From positions 52,628,068 to 52,692,067 of the forward strand of contig OY365806.1 of assembly GCA_959347315.1 (NCBI GenBank): a stretch of DNA of 64,000 nucleotides. Direction: 5' to 3'. Numbering within the stretch: position 1 is the first letter of the stretch; the number at the start of each line of letters is the position of its first letter. Positions 1 through 10,289 of this stretch are shown piece by piece. A model generated the notes under the pieces. It did not search any database and had not been told where the DNA came from. It saw nothing but the letters and a program-made list of their open reading frames with translations. The position numbers and the translations under genes are program-made. Source of the stretch: Bimastos eiseni (Eukaryota > Annelida > Clitellata > Crassiclitellata > Lumbricidae).

Positions 1-120
1 TAGAGATTAAAGGGTAGGCTAAATAAATCTATAAACTGTTTGTGTCTCGACTAGTCTGAACTAGTAGAAAGAACAGGGAGAATGGAGATTGGGTGAGCAG
101 TCTGAGTTTTGGCCAGTTAT

Positions 121-1240
121 CAGGGTTGATAAAAATCTAGAATTTTTTCCCCAAAAAATAAAAAAATCGTAATATTTTAATTTAAATCGGATTATTTTGA
201 TTGCAATCGGATTTTTGGATTTTAATCCAAGTGCTATATTTTAAGTGCTAGATTTTAAGTGCTATATATTAAATGGACATCAGAATTCCTTATAAATTAT
301 TTGGTTAGTGAAATAATTACTACTAACAATAATTACTACTAAATAATTACTAACTAACATAATATACTAACATAGCCACAGTTACACACTTGTTTTACTG
401 TAAATTTAAGGTAACACATAACATACTAACATAGCCACAGTCACACAGTTGTATTACTGTTAATTAAAAGTTGTTTGAGGTACATTGAGTATCATAATCT
501 CATGCAGAATTTCAGATATTGATAAAATGTCACTTGAGTTGAGACCAAGTACAAGTCACTGGTACTACAAATCTTGTTTCTTAATATTTATCATCTTACT
601 TATCTATTTTCAATATCTATTTTCTTATAAATTGTCAACAGGTCTAGTTCTCTCGAAGTCTATTCATTCAATGTTTTCATTGTCCAATTGTATTGGTCCC
701 TTATTTAGCAATATAAATAAGAACACCAGCTTCCCAGGCTTTTCAACTCCAAGACTATTTGAATGAACAATTCCAAACAATGAGAAAACTCTTTCAACAC
801 CAGCCAATTATTATATTAAAGTTGAGTCAGTGGACACTTGGTTTAGTAACAAGTGTCCATTGACTCCACTTTATGTAGCATGGATCTAACTTTCACTTAG
901 CAGTGTTATTCTGATGCATCACAGCTGTCATGGAATTTGTTTCAAGTATTATTTGACACAATTATTGTCCAGTAAATTTTATCATTAATTCATTCTTGAA
1001 TTCAAACTTGAAACATTTCGAAAAATAGAGGACACACTTTTCTTGTCTGTCACTTATTGAATATTTAAATAAGTTTTAACACAGTGCAGAATTTAGGTAC
1101 AATGGCAATGGCTTTCAAATTACTGCTAGATAGTTTGAAAGTTTTATCAATTCAATTAATTTAAGAAAAAAATATTGTTTGATTTAAATCATGATTTTTA
1201 TCCATGATTTAAATCATGATTTAAATCGATTTATTTATTT
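121..1240 (-). mobile_element. hAT-like DNA transposon relic
   Basis: The left end carries CAGGGTTGATAAAAATC at 121-137, a typical hAT-like terminus starting with CAG. The body is AT-rich and contains, on the minus strand, a piece of hAT transposase C-terminus (see 664-801). Near the right end (1170-1235) there are imperfect runs of ATGATTTAAATC-type sequence resembling a degraded internal copy of the terminus, but the expected terminal CCCTG is missing, so the right end was probably lost where the TA microsatellite begins. No target duplication can be assigned. The right boundary is approximate. Confidence 0.6.
664..801 (-). pseudogene. hAT transposase C-terminal dimerisation segment (fragment)
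   Basis: Reading the minus strand from 801 gives about 45 codons before a TGA at 664-666. The segment includes GVERVFSLFGIVHSN and GVEKPGKLVFLFILLN. This is the arrangement of the conserved hAT C-terminal (dimerisation) region, ERVFS-x-FG followed by EK-x-GKLVFL. Upstream coding sequence is not readable, so this is a short surviving island of a dead transposase. The function in an intact element would be cut-and-paste transposition in the nucleus. The family assignment rests on motif recognition by eye. Confidence 0.6.
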
Positions 1241-1339
1241 ATATATAATTATATATATATATAATTATATATATATATATGTGTGCTTCTAAAGTCAAAG
1301 TTAAGTGTTCATGTTGTTTTCTGATAACTCAAACCTCTC

Positions 1340-1378
<39 letters not shown>
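1241..1378. repeat. AT dinucleotide microsatellites
   Basis: Two (TA)n runs, at about 1241-1281 and 1340-1377, are separated by ~60 bp of ordinary sequence. The second abuts the 3' end of the LINE at 1400, so it may have grown from the LINE tail. Confidence 0.9.
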
Positions 1379-1379
<1 letters not shown>

Positions 1380-1804
1380 CCATAACAATAACCATCAGTT
1401 TTATTGCTCCAAGATACAAGATACATCAATTGACAATATGCATGTTTAACATTTCGGTGGAGACAAGAGGAGACCCAGAAGGGACCGTGGTCCCGCTAGG
1501 TAGGGCCAGCTATATGTACACTAGTAAAAACATTTCTAGATGGCTAGGGATTGACAATGAAACTTAACTATAATAACAGAGTTAAACAGAAGCAAACATA
1601 ATAAACACATTTAAACATAATAAGCAATGTAGGAATCCAATTAAATGTCCTGCTCAATAGTCCATGTTCTTAAGTGATGTTTGAAAGACTCTAAGTTTGG
1701 GATATTGCAAAAGCGCTGAGGTATTTTATTCCATTCTTCTGGCCCGGCACATCTAATCGAAAATTTACGAGAGTTAGTACGAGCAAATTCGCTTCTGTAT
1801 GAGG

Positions 1805-3050
1805 TTAGATTCTCATGTTGTAGGAGTGGATGTCTGAGGTTAGGCTGTAAAGATTAGCAAGCGACCTAGGTAATGTATTGTAAGTGTACCTATACATAAA
1901 TTCACTGATCTGGAGTTGCTTAATTTGTGTAAGTTTTAGAATGCCAAACTTATCAAATAATTGCTTTGTATGAGAATTATAGGGGGATCCAGCTATTATT
2001 CTAATTATCTTCTTTTGTAGGATTTGTATTTTTAGTAGTTGAGAATTATAATTTGAAGCCCAAGTCATATTACAATAGGAAATGTACGGATATATCATGG
2101 AACAGTATAATGTAAGCATAATATTTGTAGGCAGTAGATTCGTTTCAATATCCCTACGTTTTTTTGCAATTTTTAGTGCAATTTGTTCAATGTGTTTGTT
2201 CCAAGTAATGTGTTGATCTGCATATACTCAAAGGAATTTCACGGATTTTACTTGTGGAATGTCAATATTATCAATTTGAACCTTTCCCTTCTGTGGTGGT
2301 ATTGATTTCCTATGGGAGCAGAAAACAATATAAGTTGTTTTTGTCAGATTGTGGGATAATTTATTTGCCTTAAAGCAATCCGATACTAGTGCAAGTTCCT
2401 GATTAAGTATTCTAAATAGTTCGTCATAGGATTTATGAGATAAAAAAACATTTGAATCGTCCGCAAAAAGAACAAAGTGAAGAACAGAGGATATGTTAGG
2501 AAGGTCATCAATGTGTATAAGGAATAACAGAGGACCTAGTGTGGAGCCTTGTGGTACCCCATATTTTATTAATTTAAATATAGATTTTATGCCATTGCAT
2601 TTAACTTGTTGCTGCCGACGACTAAGATAATGCTTAAACCATGAAAGAGGGATACCTCGGATTTCATAATTTTCCGATTAAGTATTCTAAATAGTTCGTC
2701 ATAGGATTTATGAGATAAAAAAACATTTGAATCGTCCGCAAAAAGAACAAAGTGAAGAACATAGGATATGTTAGGAAGGTCGTTGATGTATATCAGGAAT
2801 AACAGAGGACCTAGTAGCCTTGTAGTGCCCCATATTTTATTAATTTAAGTATAGATTTTATGCCATTGCATTTAACTTGTTGCTGCCCATGACTAAGATA
2901 ATCCTTAAACCAAGAAAGAGGGATACGCCGAATTCCATAATTTTCCAATTTTTTTATTAGTATACTGTGATCTACGGTATCAAATGCTTTGGCTAAATCT
3001 AAAAAATTCCTATAGAGTATTCATTATTATCAATGGCTTGAGTTATCTTA
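1805..3050 (-). pseudogene. LINE ORF 3' part: RT palm (duplicated) and C-terminal region
   Basis: Motif A reads DLAKAFDTVDH near 3015-2960. The catalytic FADD motif in the context LFADDSNVFLSHKSYDE occurs twice, at about 2455-2480 and about 2728-2755, because of a 275-bp tandem duplication. The thumb and C-terminal extension follow; the last 104 codons (2119-1805) hold MLTLYCSMIYPYISYCNMTW and a QLFDKFGILKLTQIKQ block typical of these LINEs. Frameshifts separate the pieces, and the protein cannot be functional. Confidence 0.8.
2401..2950. repeat. 275-bp tandem duplication inside the LINE RT
   Basis: The block starting GATTAAGTATTCTAAATAG at 2401 recurs at 2676. The two copies are similar over their length but differ by scattered substitutions and a 4-bp deletion in the second copy near 2815. 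The duplication doubles the FADD catalytic segment. Confidence 0.9.
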
Positions 3051-3052
3051 TC

Positions 3053-4297
3053 CTATATGTTTATGAGAGACATAGATGTTGTATGGCCTGGTCTAAATCC
3101 ATGTTGCAGAGGGTGGAGGATATTTATTTTGGAAATGTAGTTATATAGTCTGTGGTACATAACTTTTTCAAATAATTTAGGGAAGTAGGGCAATATGGAT
3201 ATAGGTCTATAATTTGTAAAATCATCTTTCATTTCACTAGGTACTACTCCTGTTAATAATGAACAGTTAATTATATCCGCTATCGGGGCAGCTATGAAGG
3301 GCAGAAGTGGTCCGACTATACTTGGATCAAGTTGGTCCAGTCCAGAACTATGTGAGAGTTTGAGAGATTGGTTAATCTCCAGTAACTCTTGTGGTGATGT
3401 TGGAGTAACTGCAAAGGAATGAACAGGTGGGGGTTTTAAATGCTTCATGAAGGAGCAAGTAGGATCTGGAATTTTTTCAGATAGATTTTTAGCAATGCCA
3501 GTTAAGTAATTATTAAACTTCTCAGCCATTAGCTCACTTTCAGTGATCGTCTGACCATTTATGGTAAGAGATTCAATTCCCGCATCCTCATTTTTCGAGT
3601 TAACTATAGTTTTTATAATGTTCCAAGTCTTTTTAATGTCACAGCTATATTTTGCAAATTCGGTAGCATAGTAGTTCCGTTCAGTTTTAATTTTGATTGT
3701 CTTCAATTTATTTCTATATGCAATGAACCTATTTTTATTTATCTGGTTTGGATTTTTTATATATTTTTGGTACAGTTTATTCTTTTGGCTGCACGATTTA
3801 AGTAATCCTTTTGTCATCCAATGATGGTCAAAAGAGCTACAATTGTGTTTATTGACTTGTTTCAGAGGGAAGGCCAAGTTGTACGCATTCGTGTACATGT
3901 CGAGGAAGTTTTCATAAGCTTTATTGGGGTCTCTTCCTGTACACAGGTCTGAGACTGAATCAAAATTTAATTGCGACAGGAGCATTCTGAATTTATCCAT
4001 GGATTGATCATTTACGACCCTGGTTGTGGTTGATTCCAGTTTGTCCACCTTTGTCACCCCTGTTGAGTACCAGCCAATAACTGGCAAATGATCCGAAATA
4101 TCAGTAACAATAATGGAGGAATTCACAATTCTAGGCCAGATATTTGCGGAAATGTTATCATTTAACGTTGAGGTAGTATCAGTAATCCTTGTGGGTTGCA
4201 GTATAGCAGGCAGAAAATGGTAAGAGGAAATACAATCAAGGAAGCCGCTTGTCATTGCAAGATTAGCATGCTTGAGTAGATTGACATTTATAGTCAC
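3053..4297 (-). pseudogene. LINE ORF middle part: end of endonuclease, linker and N-terminal reverse transcriptase
   Basis: This is the longest open stretch of the element, 414 codons. It begins with the end of the endonuclease domain (TDISDHLPVIGWY, the conserved S/TDH-P block), then a ~230-residue linker rich in Lys and Asn. It ends in RT fingers sequence with FTNYRPISILP, KLFEKVMYHRL and LQHGFRPGHTT. It stops just before the palm motif A, which lies in a different frame at about 3025-2960. The apparent start is not a real start codon of the element; the frame simply opens there. Confidence 0.85.
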
Positions 4298-5145
4298 CCA
4301 TTAAAATTACTTCCTTCTTTGTTTCAATTAATTCAGATAAGAGTTGGTTAAATTCATCAATAAATAGCTGCAGATTTTGACCGGGTGGTCGGTATATAAC
4401 CCCTATTATAAGGTCTGTGGTTTTCTGCTGTGGAATTCTTATGAATAAGCTAATGTAGGTACTGTGTGAGGAGTTATGATTGAGTGGAGATAATGGTTGG
4501 AAGCCTGTTTCTTTCGTAACATAAATTCCTACACCTCCTCCACGACCACTTTTCCTGGGTTTATGTATAGAATTATATCCTTGAATCTGTACTGTGTCCG
4601 ATAAAGTGGCCTCCAGCTATGTTTCCGTCACTGCCAGAATCCCAACAGGCAATTTGTGCAGAAGGACCTATATGTCCGTGAGTTTAGGTGAGATACTTCT
4701 ACAGTTGATGTGCATGAATGAACAGGCATGCTTGTCGGATCCTAATTTCGAAGCTAATTGAGAAGGAGTGGTATAACCGTTATCTACTGGTCTACTCATG
4801 TAGTAATTATTATCCGGATCTGGGTCAGGGTTGTTTATTAAGGGTTTATCCGTTTGGTCCTCATTAAAATAATTGAGTTTCAGGCTTTCTATAATTTTGT
4901 GTGAGCCTACTGTGAGCCTACTGTGATGTCTGCAAGTTCACCAATACAATTATTAAGAACAATATGGTTAAATGGTAAAGATGACTCAATACAGATATGG
5001 CAGTACCAAGATCTAAGATCCCTCGAATTCAGCAGTGTAGTTAGCAACACGTTTCGTGATAACAGTTTTTGCATGCAGAACATTGAATTAAACTATAGAC
5101 AGCAGATTTAGAGTTCCTACATAAGCTGCATTTGTCCAAACTGGT
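4283..5145 (-). pseudogene. LINE ORF 5' part: PHD-like zinc finger and endonuclease domain
   Basis: At 5142-4930 (minus) the ligands of a C4HC3 zinc finger appear in order: KCSLC, then QCSACKNCYHETC, then after a frame change WYCHIC followed by LPFNHIVLNN. The WxC-xx-C plus PFN signature is usual for the N-terminal finger of CR1-like LINE proteins. Further on (about 4750-4283) comes endonuclease sequence with SGRGGGVGIYV, IIGVIYRPPGQN and EVILMGDY. Stops and frame changes interrupt the finger and the start of the endonuclease, so no intact protein is made. In an active element the endonuclease nicks target DNA to prime reverse transcription. Confidence 0.8.
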
Positions 5146-5382
5146 CATTCGTTTATAATTGACAACAAATGGGTCACCAAATAGACGGGGTCGTAGACAC
5201 GGATCATGACGTAAATTCGTTGAATAGTAATCAAATATTCACAACCAATGCATTTTAATAAAAGTAAATAAGTAGCCTATACCTGGCTTATTAATAAACT
5301 AAAAGCAAGAGATGTCTTTAGGAAGCTCTTTGTTAGTGGATGAGAGTTAGTCCAGGCATGGTTGGTCTAGGTCGGTGATCGA

Positions 5383-5425
5383 TATATATATACATTATAT
5401 ATATATATGTATATATATATGTATG
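5383..5425. repeat. TA-rich microsatellite
   Basis: (TA)n with interspersed TG steps lies between the LINE and the gypsy element. Confidence 0.85.
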
Positions 5426-5534
5426 AATTATATGAATTATATTATATGAAATATATTCTGTACATTAGGGACTTGCGAAAATGAATCGGACGTAGGGTTG
5501 TCAACCGTCCCGAAATGGCCGGGACAGTCCGAGA

Positions 5535-6407
5535 ATGGACCCAGGCGACTGCCGGCAGGGTCAAGATCGACGCGTCGAAGACGCCGTACCGGAGATTGCC
5601 GAGCCGACGCCTATGGAGGCGGCGGTCGTCAACCACACCACGAGGTTGAGGGCTCCTAACCGAGCGACCAACAACGCGATCTACATTCGGGGGACGCTCA
5701 ACGGACATCAGAAGTTTTACCTGGTCGACACCGGGTCTGAGGTGAGCCTCATACCTGCATATGCTTTGGTAGGGGTAGAGATTCATCCCTGTAACCGTTT
5801 CTTGATGGCTGCTAACGGGTCCAACATAAATATTCTAGGGGAGGTTAGGCTGCCCGTTAAGGTACGTCCGGGGTTGGAAATCTCTAGTGCGTTTTTGGTA
5901 TCTGATCAGATAACTGAAATTATGTTGGGCATGGATTGGCTCAGGGAGCATCGCTGTCGCTTAGGCTTCGGGTCCGGTGCATTATTCATTGGCCGTCAAC
6001 GCATTTCCTTGGTGAAAGGCAATGGGTCCATTTGGTGTAGGCGAGTAGCCGTCGCTGAGGACGTGATTATTCAGTCGAAATGTCAGAGCGACGTGCCCGT
6101 TCGCACGATGTATGGGGCTTTATTGGCGTCTGTTGCACCGGCCTGGATGACTGAGGTCCAGGAAATTAGGCCGGGCGTTCATCTCCCTCGTGTCGTGCTG
6201 GGAGATAGCGCCGATACAACTCGAGTGAGAGTAGTTAATTTAAGTGATGACCCCGCCCAATTTGGTAAGGATCAGGTAATCGCGGGACTTCACCCGGTGG
6301 AGGTCGAGGTGAGTAGGGCGACCGATGAGATTCGAGCGCGGGCGGTCATGCGCCGTCGTACGAGGTCCAACCTTCCGGAGGAAGTGACGCCTGATATCCG
6401 GGCGTGA
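5535..6407 (+). pseudogene. Gypsy aspartic protease and N-terminal RT linker
   Basis: This open frame is 290 codons long. The retropepsin active site reads FYLVDTGSEVSLIP near residue 62, and a second conserved block, ITEIMLGMDWLREH, lies ~70 residues later. The rest is the linker leading to RT. A homologous stretch occurs at 50340-50784 in another copy. In an active element the protease matures Gag-Pol. The frame closes with TGA at 6405-6407, and the following RT start (LLREFNDVFSEGELD near 6415-6465) continues in another frame with a stop, so the polyprotein is broken here. The first Met is arbitrary because the true polyprotein would begin upstream. Confidence 0.9.
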
Positions 6408-7854
6408 TTGGGTGAGCTACTACGGGAGTTTAACGATGTCTTTTCCGAAGGGGAACTAGATCTCTGAAGGTCGTCGGTTCTGAAGCATAGGATTGTCACG
6501 GGGAATGTTAGGCAGACCCTACGTAGACAGTCGTTACCCCATTGAGTGGCGATCGATGAGCAGTTGAATAATGTACTGGCGGCCGCGCGAATAGAACCTG
6601 CTGATAGCGAGTGGTCGTCTAACGTGGTAAAAAGGATCCTTACGCTTTTGCATAGACTATCGGCAATTAAAGGAACGGACGAGAAAAGACTCTTACACGC
6701 TTCCCCGGATAGATGTGTCTGAATGCCTTAGCCGACGGTGGATGGTTCAGCACGCTGGACCTTCGTAGCGGCGGAGCTAGTCTTAAGTTAAAACCGAGTA
6801 AATGCCATCTCCTGCGTAGGACAGTCAATTTCCTTGGCCACGTGATGATCCCAGAGGGAGTTGCTGTGGATAGTGCGAAGATTCGCGATGTGGTCGAGTG
6901 GCCTGTCCCGCAGCGCTTGAAGGACGTACGATCTTTCCTCGGGCTATGCTCATATTACCGTTGGTTTATTCGAGACTTTTCGGTGGTGGCTTCTCCCCTG
7001 TTCGAGCTTACCAAGAAGGAGCTTTTGTTTGGGACGACGCTTGCCAAGGGGCCTTCGACCAGATGAAACGAGCCCTGACGACTACCCCGGTTCTGGCTTT
7101 GTCCAAGGATGAAGGGACGTATGTGTTGGACTGCGATGCCTGTGACGTTGGCATCGGAGCAGTGTTGTCTCAGAGGATAGATGGAGAAGAACGAATAATC
7201 GTATATGGGAGTAGGTTGCTGTACTCGGCTGAGAGAAACTATTGCGTGACCCGGAAAGAGTTGTTAGCGATAGTGCATTTCGTGAAACTCTTCAGGCTGT
7301 ATCTGTTAGGGCGGCCGTTCGTGTTGCGAACGGACCATGCCGCCCTGCAGTGGCTACCACGCACCCCGGAGCCAATTGGCCAACAAGGTCGATGGTTGGA
7401 GCGGCTTGCGGAATATGAATTCCAAGTGATTCACAGGCCCGGAAAGAAGAATGGGAATGCTGATGCGATGTCGTGGCAGCCGTGCCGACATTGTGGGTCA
7501 GAGGAGTGGAACATGGCGGCAGCAGTCGTCAAAGCGCCTGACGGGGCCCCACCAGGCTCGGAAGTCGGCGCTGTAGAACGCTTAGCTGGGGCACAACGAG
7601 AGGATCCCGATCTCAGTATAGTGAGGTCTTTGGTCGACGACGGAACTCAGCCGCCGGACTTGATAGCCATCCCCCTGCGTGAAAGCGAGGTTGTGAAGGT
7701 GCTTTGGCACCAAAAGGACCGCCTCTATTTGCGGGACGGGGTAATTTACCGGAAGACGCCGGAAGGCGTGGAACAGGCCCTGGTCCCCAAGAGGCTGAGG
7801 GACGAGTATTTGGCACGCGCACATACGGGGTTGACCGGGGGCCATCTGGGTTAG
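6408..7854 (+). pseudogene. Gypsy reverse transcriptase (core deleted) and RNase H
   Basis: RT begins in decayed form. Palm sequence STLDLRSG near 6745-6770 is followed directly by LKLKPSKCHLLRRTVNFLGH. The stretch between them, which should carry the YxDD catalytic motif, is missing, apparently by an in-frame deletion. The connection region follows (DVRSFLGLCSYYRWFI). A frame change near 6900-7060 leads into RNase H with YVLDCDACDVGIGAVLSQ, RKELLAIVHFVK and VLRTDHAALQWL. The frame ends in the first histidines of the integrase zinc finger (HTGLTGGH) at 7854. Without YxDD this RT cannot polymerise. Confidence 0.9.
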
Positions 7855-8800
7855 ACGCCGAGGTTACTGGGTTGAGTGGTCCCGGGATGTGAGGCGCTTC
7901 TGTCGACAATGTGCGCCCTGCAATAGATATCACCGTGGGCGTCCGCCCCGCCTCGGAGTACTGCAGGCCATGCAGAGCGGGGAACCCTAGGAGAGGTTGA
8001 GCATTGACATTACTGGTCCTCACCCTCGAAGCAGAAGGGGCACATTTACATTCTGACTGTAATGGGCAACTTCACCAAGTTTGTCGAGGCTATAGCCATG
8101 ACTAACCAGGAGGCGACATCGGTAGCCAGAGCGTTAGTCGATAATGTAATTGTCCGGTACGGGGTTCCGCTGCAGATACTTACCGATCAGGGGACGAATT
8201 TCGAAGGGAATTTCTTCTGCGAGCTGTGCAAACTATTGGGCATAGACAAGGTCAGGACCTCAAGCTATCACTCTGGTGGGAATGGTGTAATCGAGAGGTT
8301 TCATAGGACCCTCAATGTCATGTTGGGTAAAGTTTTGAGCGGTCATCAAAGAAACTGGGATGATTTCTTGCCCCATGTCCTGGCCGCCGTCGCCGCACGA
8401 GGTGACTGGCTTTACCCAGAACTTTCTCATGCTCGGTCGGGAAGCCAGAGCACCGATAGACCTGGTCTACGGGAGGCCGCCGAATGTGGAGCTCACAGAC
8501 TCTACTTATCCGAGTTATGTCCGAGATTTCGCGGATCGGGCGGAGGCTGCTTACCGTTTGGTGCGGGAGCAGCTGAAGGTCGCCGTCGAGCGCCAGAAAC
8601 GGGCGTACGATCTACGCGTCCGTTCAGCGGACTTAGCTCCAGGAAACCGCGTGTGGTATTTCACTACGCGTCGCTACCAGGGTCGTAGTCCTAAATGGTA
8701 ATCCCTGTATACTAACCCCTATTTCATGGCGCGACGGTGCGGGCCAGTCAACTACAGTATTCGCAAGTCGACGAATGGGAGCAATTTGTGCTCCCTGAGG
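7855..8800 (+). pseudogene. Gypsy integrase
   Basis: The CxxC half of the HHCC zinc finger (RRFCRQCAPCNRYH) lies at about 7890-7935. The catalytic DDE residues are all present: D in LSIDITGPHP (~7998-8027), D in LTDQGTNFE (~8180-8206), and E in NGVIERFHRTL (~8281-8313). Two stops occur between the first and second catalytic Asp. Around 8390 the frame shifts, so the downstream part (TGFTQNFLMLGREARAPIDL) is read in a different frame. The C-terminal region (PGNRVWYFTTRRYQGRSPKW, then GPVNYSIRKS) ends near 8790. Confidence 0.88.
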
Positions 8801-9292
8801 GAGCAATTTCGGCTTCTCTGGCAGCCTTCACTAACGTCACTAGGCTTTCGCCTGAACCATTTATGTGAATTTGTTGGTTATCTGTCTGATGATAATTTGA
8901 CTTTGAATTTAAGTTGCTGATGATTGTGCATGGCCCCAGGCGGGGTTGGTGTGTTAATTGAACTAGTGGTTGAGGAACTCAATTTCCGGTACTGAGTGTT
9001 GATAGGCTGCTTGGGCCGCCTAGACGGTCAGTAATTTTTGTCAGCCTTGGAACTTTAGTTCGTCATCACTAGTTAGGATAGAGGTTACTGCTGCTGCCGG
9101 AGGGAACTTTTGCTTGATTTATGTTGTATTGCTTGGGATAAGGGCATCCCAATCGTTACTGGGGAAGGCGTGTGGCGGTTTTTGGTCGAAGCAGTCACTG
9201 GAAGCAGTAGAGTTTGTATTAAGGAAATATTCGTCGAACAACGAGTGATTCTGTCTCTAGCCTATAGTGACTTTCGAATTAGTAGCAGTCGT
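8800..9292 (+). other. 3' untranslated region and degraded LTR of the gypsy element
   Basis: No coding motif is seen. Sequence near 9205-9292 (TCGTCGAACAACGAGTGATT and after) resembles the U5 end of the LTR at 28567-28632 (TCGAGCAACGCGTGTGTGAC), so an LTR end is present here, heavily diverged. The LTR start is not identifiable. Confidence 0.5.
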
Positions 9293-9521
9293 CAAATCCT
9301 GCGCCAGACCGGGCAGGTCTTACTCAGCGGACAGTCAAGAAGAAGGGAGAACCTCGGACTCGGCCTTCCGGGGTACCAGGATAAGACAGGAAGGAACTAA
9401 AGGTTTTCCCTAGGCGTTCACCCCAACTGCTGCTGATACGTGAACGCCCGGTGCCGGACCTAAGAGGGGTTCGCCATAAATTTGCTACGCAGAAGTGAGG
9501 TGAATCGAGGTCTGCCACAAT
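9293..9521 (+). other. Gypsy 5' leader sequence
   Basis: This stretch matches 28633-28870 along its length, including GGGCAGGTCT, AAGAAGAAGG, CCCCAACTGCTGCTG and GGGGGTTCGCCAT-type segments. It ends with CCACAATTTGGTACCAGAAG at about 9514-9533, resembling CCACAAACTGGCACCTGAGA near 49901 in the third copy. It is the noncoding leader between the LTR and gag. Confidence 0.65.
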
Positions 9522-10160
9522 TTGGTACCAGAAGTGGGGTCAATTGACTTTGACACCCGTGCGTTGAAAGAGACTACTACCGATCTTCGAGGGACACCAG
9601 TGCTGATGGTCAACTGGAGAACGACACTAGACGTTGCCTTGCCGCCTGATTTCCCGATGGTCTTAACGCCTGCTGCGAACGAACCATTAACGAGAGTTCC
9701 GGAGCGGATCGGGCCGCCAATTGACAGTTCGACGCCGGCCTGGCCGGGAAGAAAACCAAGCACGCTCTACACTCGTAGCCGATTGCTGGAGGGCATCGAC
9801 TTCGACAATCCGAAGCCGATGGTGTCGGGACCGCCGGAGAAAGCAGATGAACCAACTTTGATACCGAAGTTGCTGGAGGGCATCAAGGGTCTGCTCCTGG
9901 ACCGACGGTCGCTGATGAAGCCTGGCAAGTTTGATGGGACTGGGTCGCTCGAATCATTCTTGGCCTAGTTCGAGGTGTGCGCCAGACATAACCGATGGAC
10001 CGCCGTGGACCGAGTCGACTACTAACGCTGCGCTCTGGACCCAGCTGCTGTGGGACTTTGTGGCTCGGAAGGAAGTGACATACGAGGAGCTTGTCGAGCG
10101 GTTGCGCTAGCAGTACGGGACGGATGGCCAAGCCGAAACCTTCCGTGCCCAGCTATTGGC
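9522..10160 (+). pseudogene. Gypsy gag (N-terminal and matrix/capsid start), truncated
   Basis: The open frame 9522-9968 includes LLEGIDFDNPKPM, which recurs in the third copy at 50057. It ends in KPGKFDGTGSLESFLA, and after a TAG continues as FEVCARHNRWTAVDRVDY, another stop, and RCALDPAA. The block F-x-G-x-x-S-x-E-x-F-L followed by F-x-x-CARHN-RW is typical of Ty3/gypsy Gag. A frame change follows, and homology ends near 10160, where a different gypsy element begins. Confidence 0.75.
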
Positions 10161-10289
10161 AGGACTTGAAACTGGATGTTACACAAATATAAAGTGTTAC
10201 AATAAAGATATGAAAAGTGTGAAACAAGGATATTACATTTGGTGATGAGGATAAAGTTGTAATTTTGCGTTTCATACATCGGGTGGTTA

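Larger units (their letters stand above)
1390..5145 (-). mobile_element. CR1/L2-like non-LTR retrotransposon (LINE), nearly full length, decayed
   Basis: Read on the minus strand from 5145 to 1390, the domains come in the order PHD-type zinc finger, apurinic-type endonuclease, reverse transcriptase and C-terminal extension. This order is typical of CR1/L2-group and Daphne-like LINEs of invertebrates. Several frameshifts and stops break the reading frame, and part of the RT is duplicated in tandem (2401-2950). The 3' end lies near the TA microsatellite at 1340-1378. The 5' end is taken where the first zinc ligands appear, so the true 5' end could be a little further right. Confidence 0.85.
5500..8800 (+). 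mobile_element. Ty3/gypsy retrotransposon, pol region
   Basis: Protease, reverse transcriptase, RNase H and integrase follow in Ty3/gypsy order on the plus strand. Base composition is clearly more GC-rich than the flanks. No gag or LTR is recognisable immediately upstream. The LTR and leader remnant downstream at about 9130-9520, with gag after it, would fit two partial copies of one family joined through an LTR. Near 5490-5530 the sequence changes from AT-rich flank to element. Confidence 0.9.
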
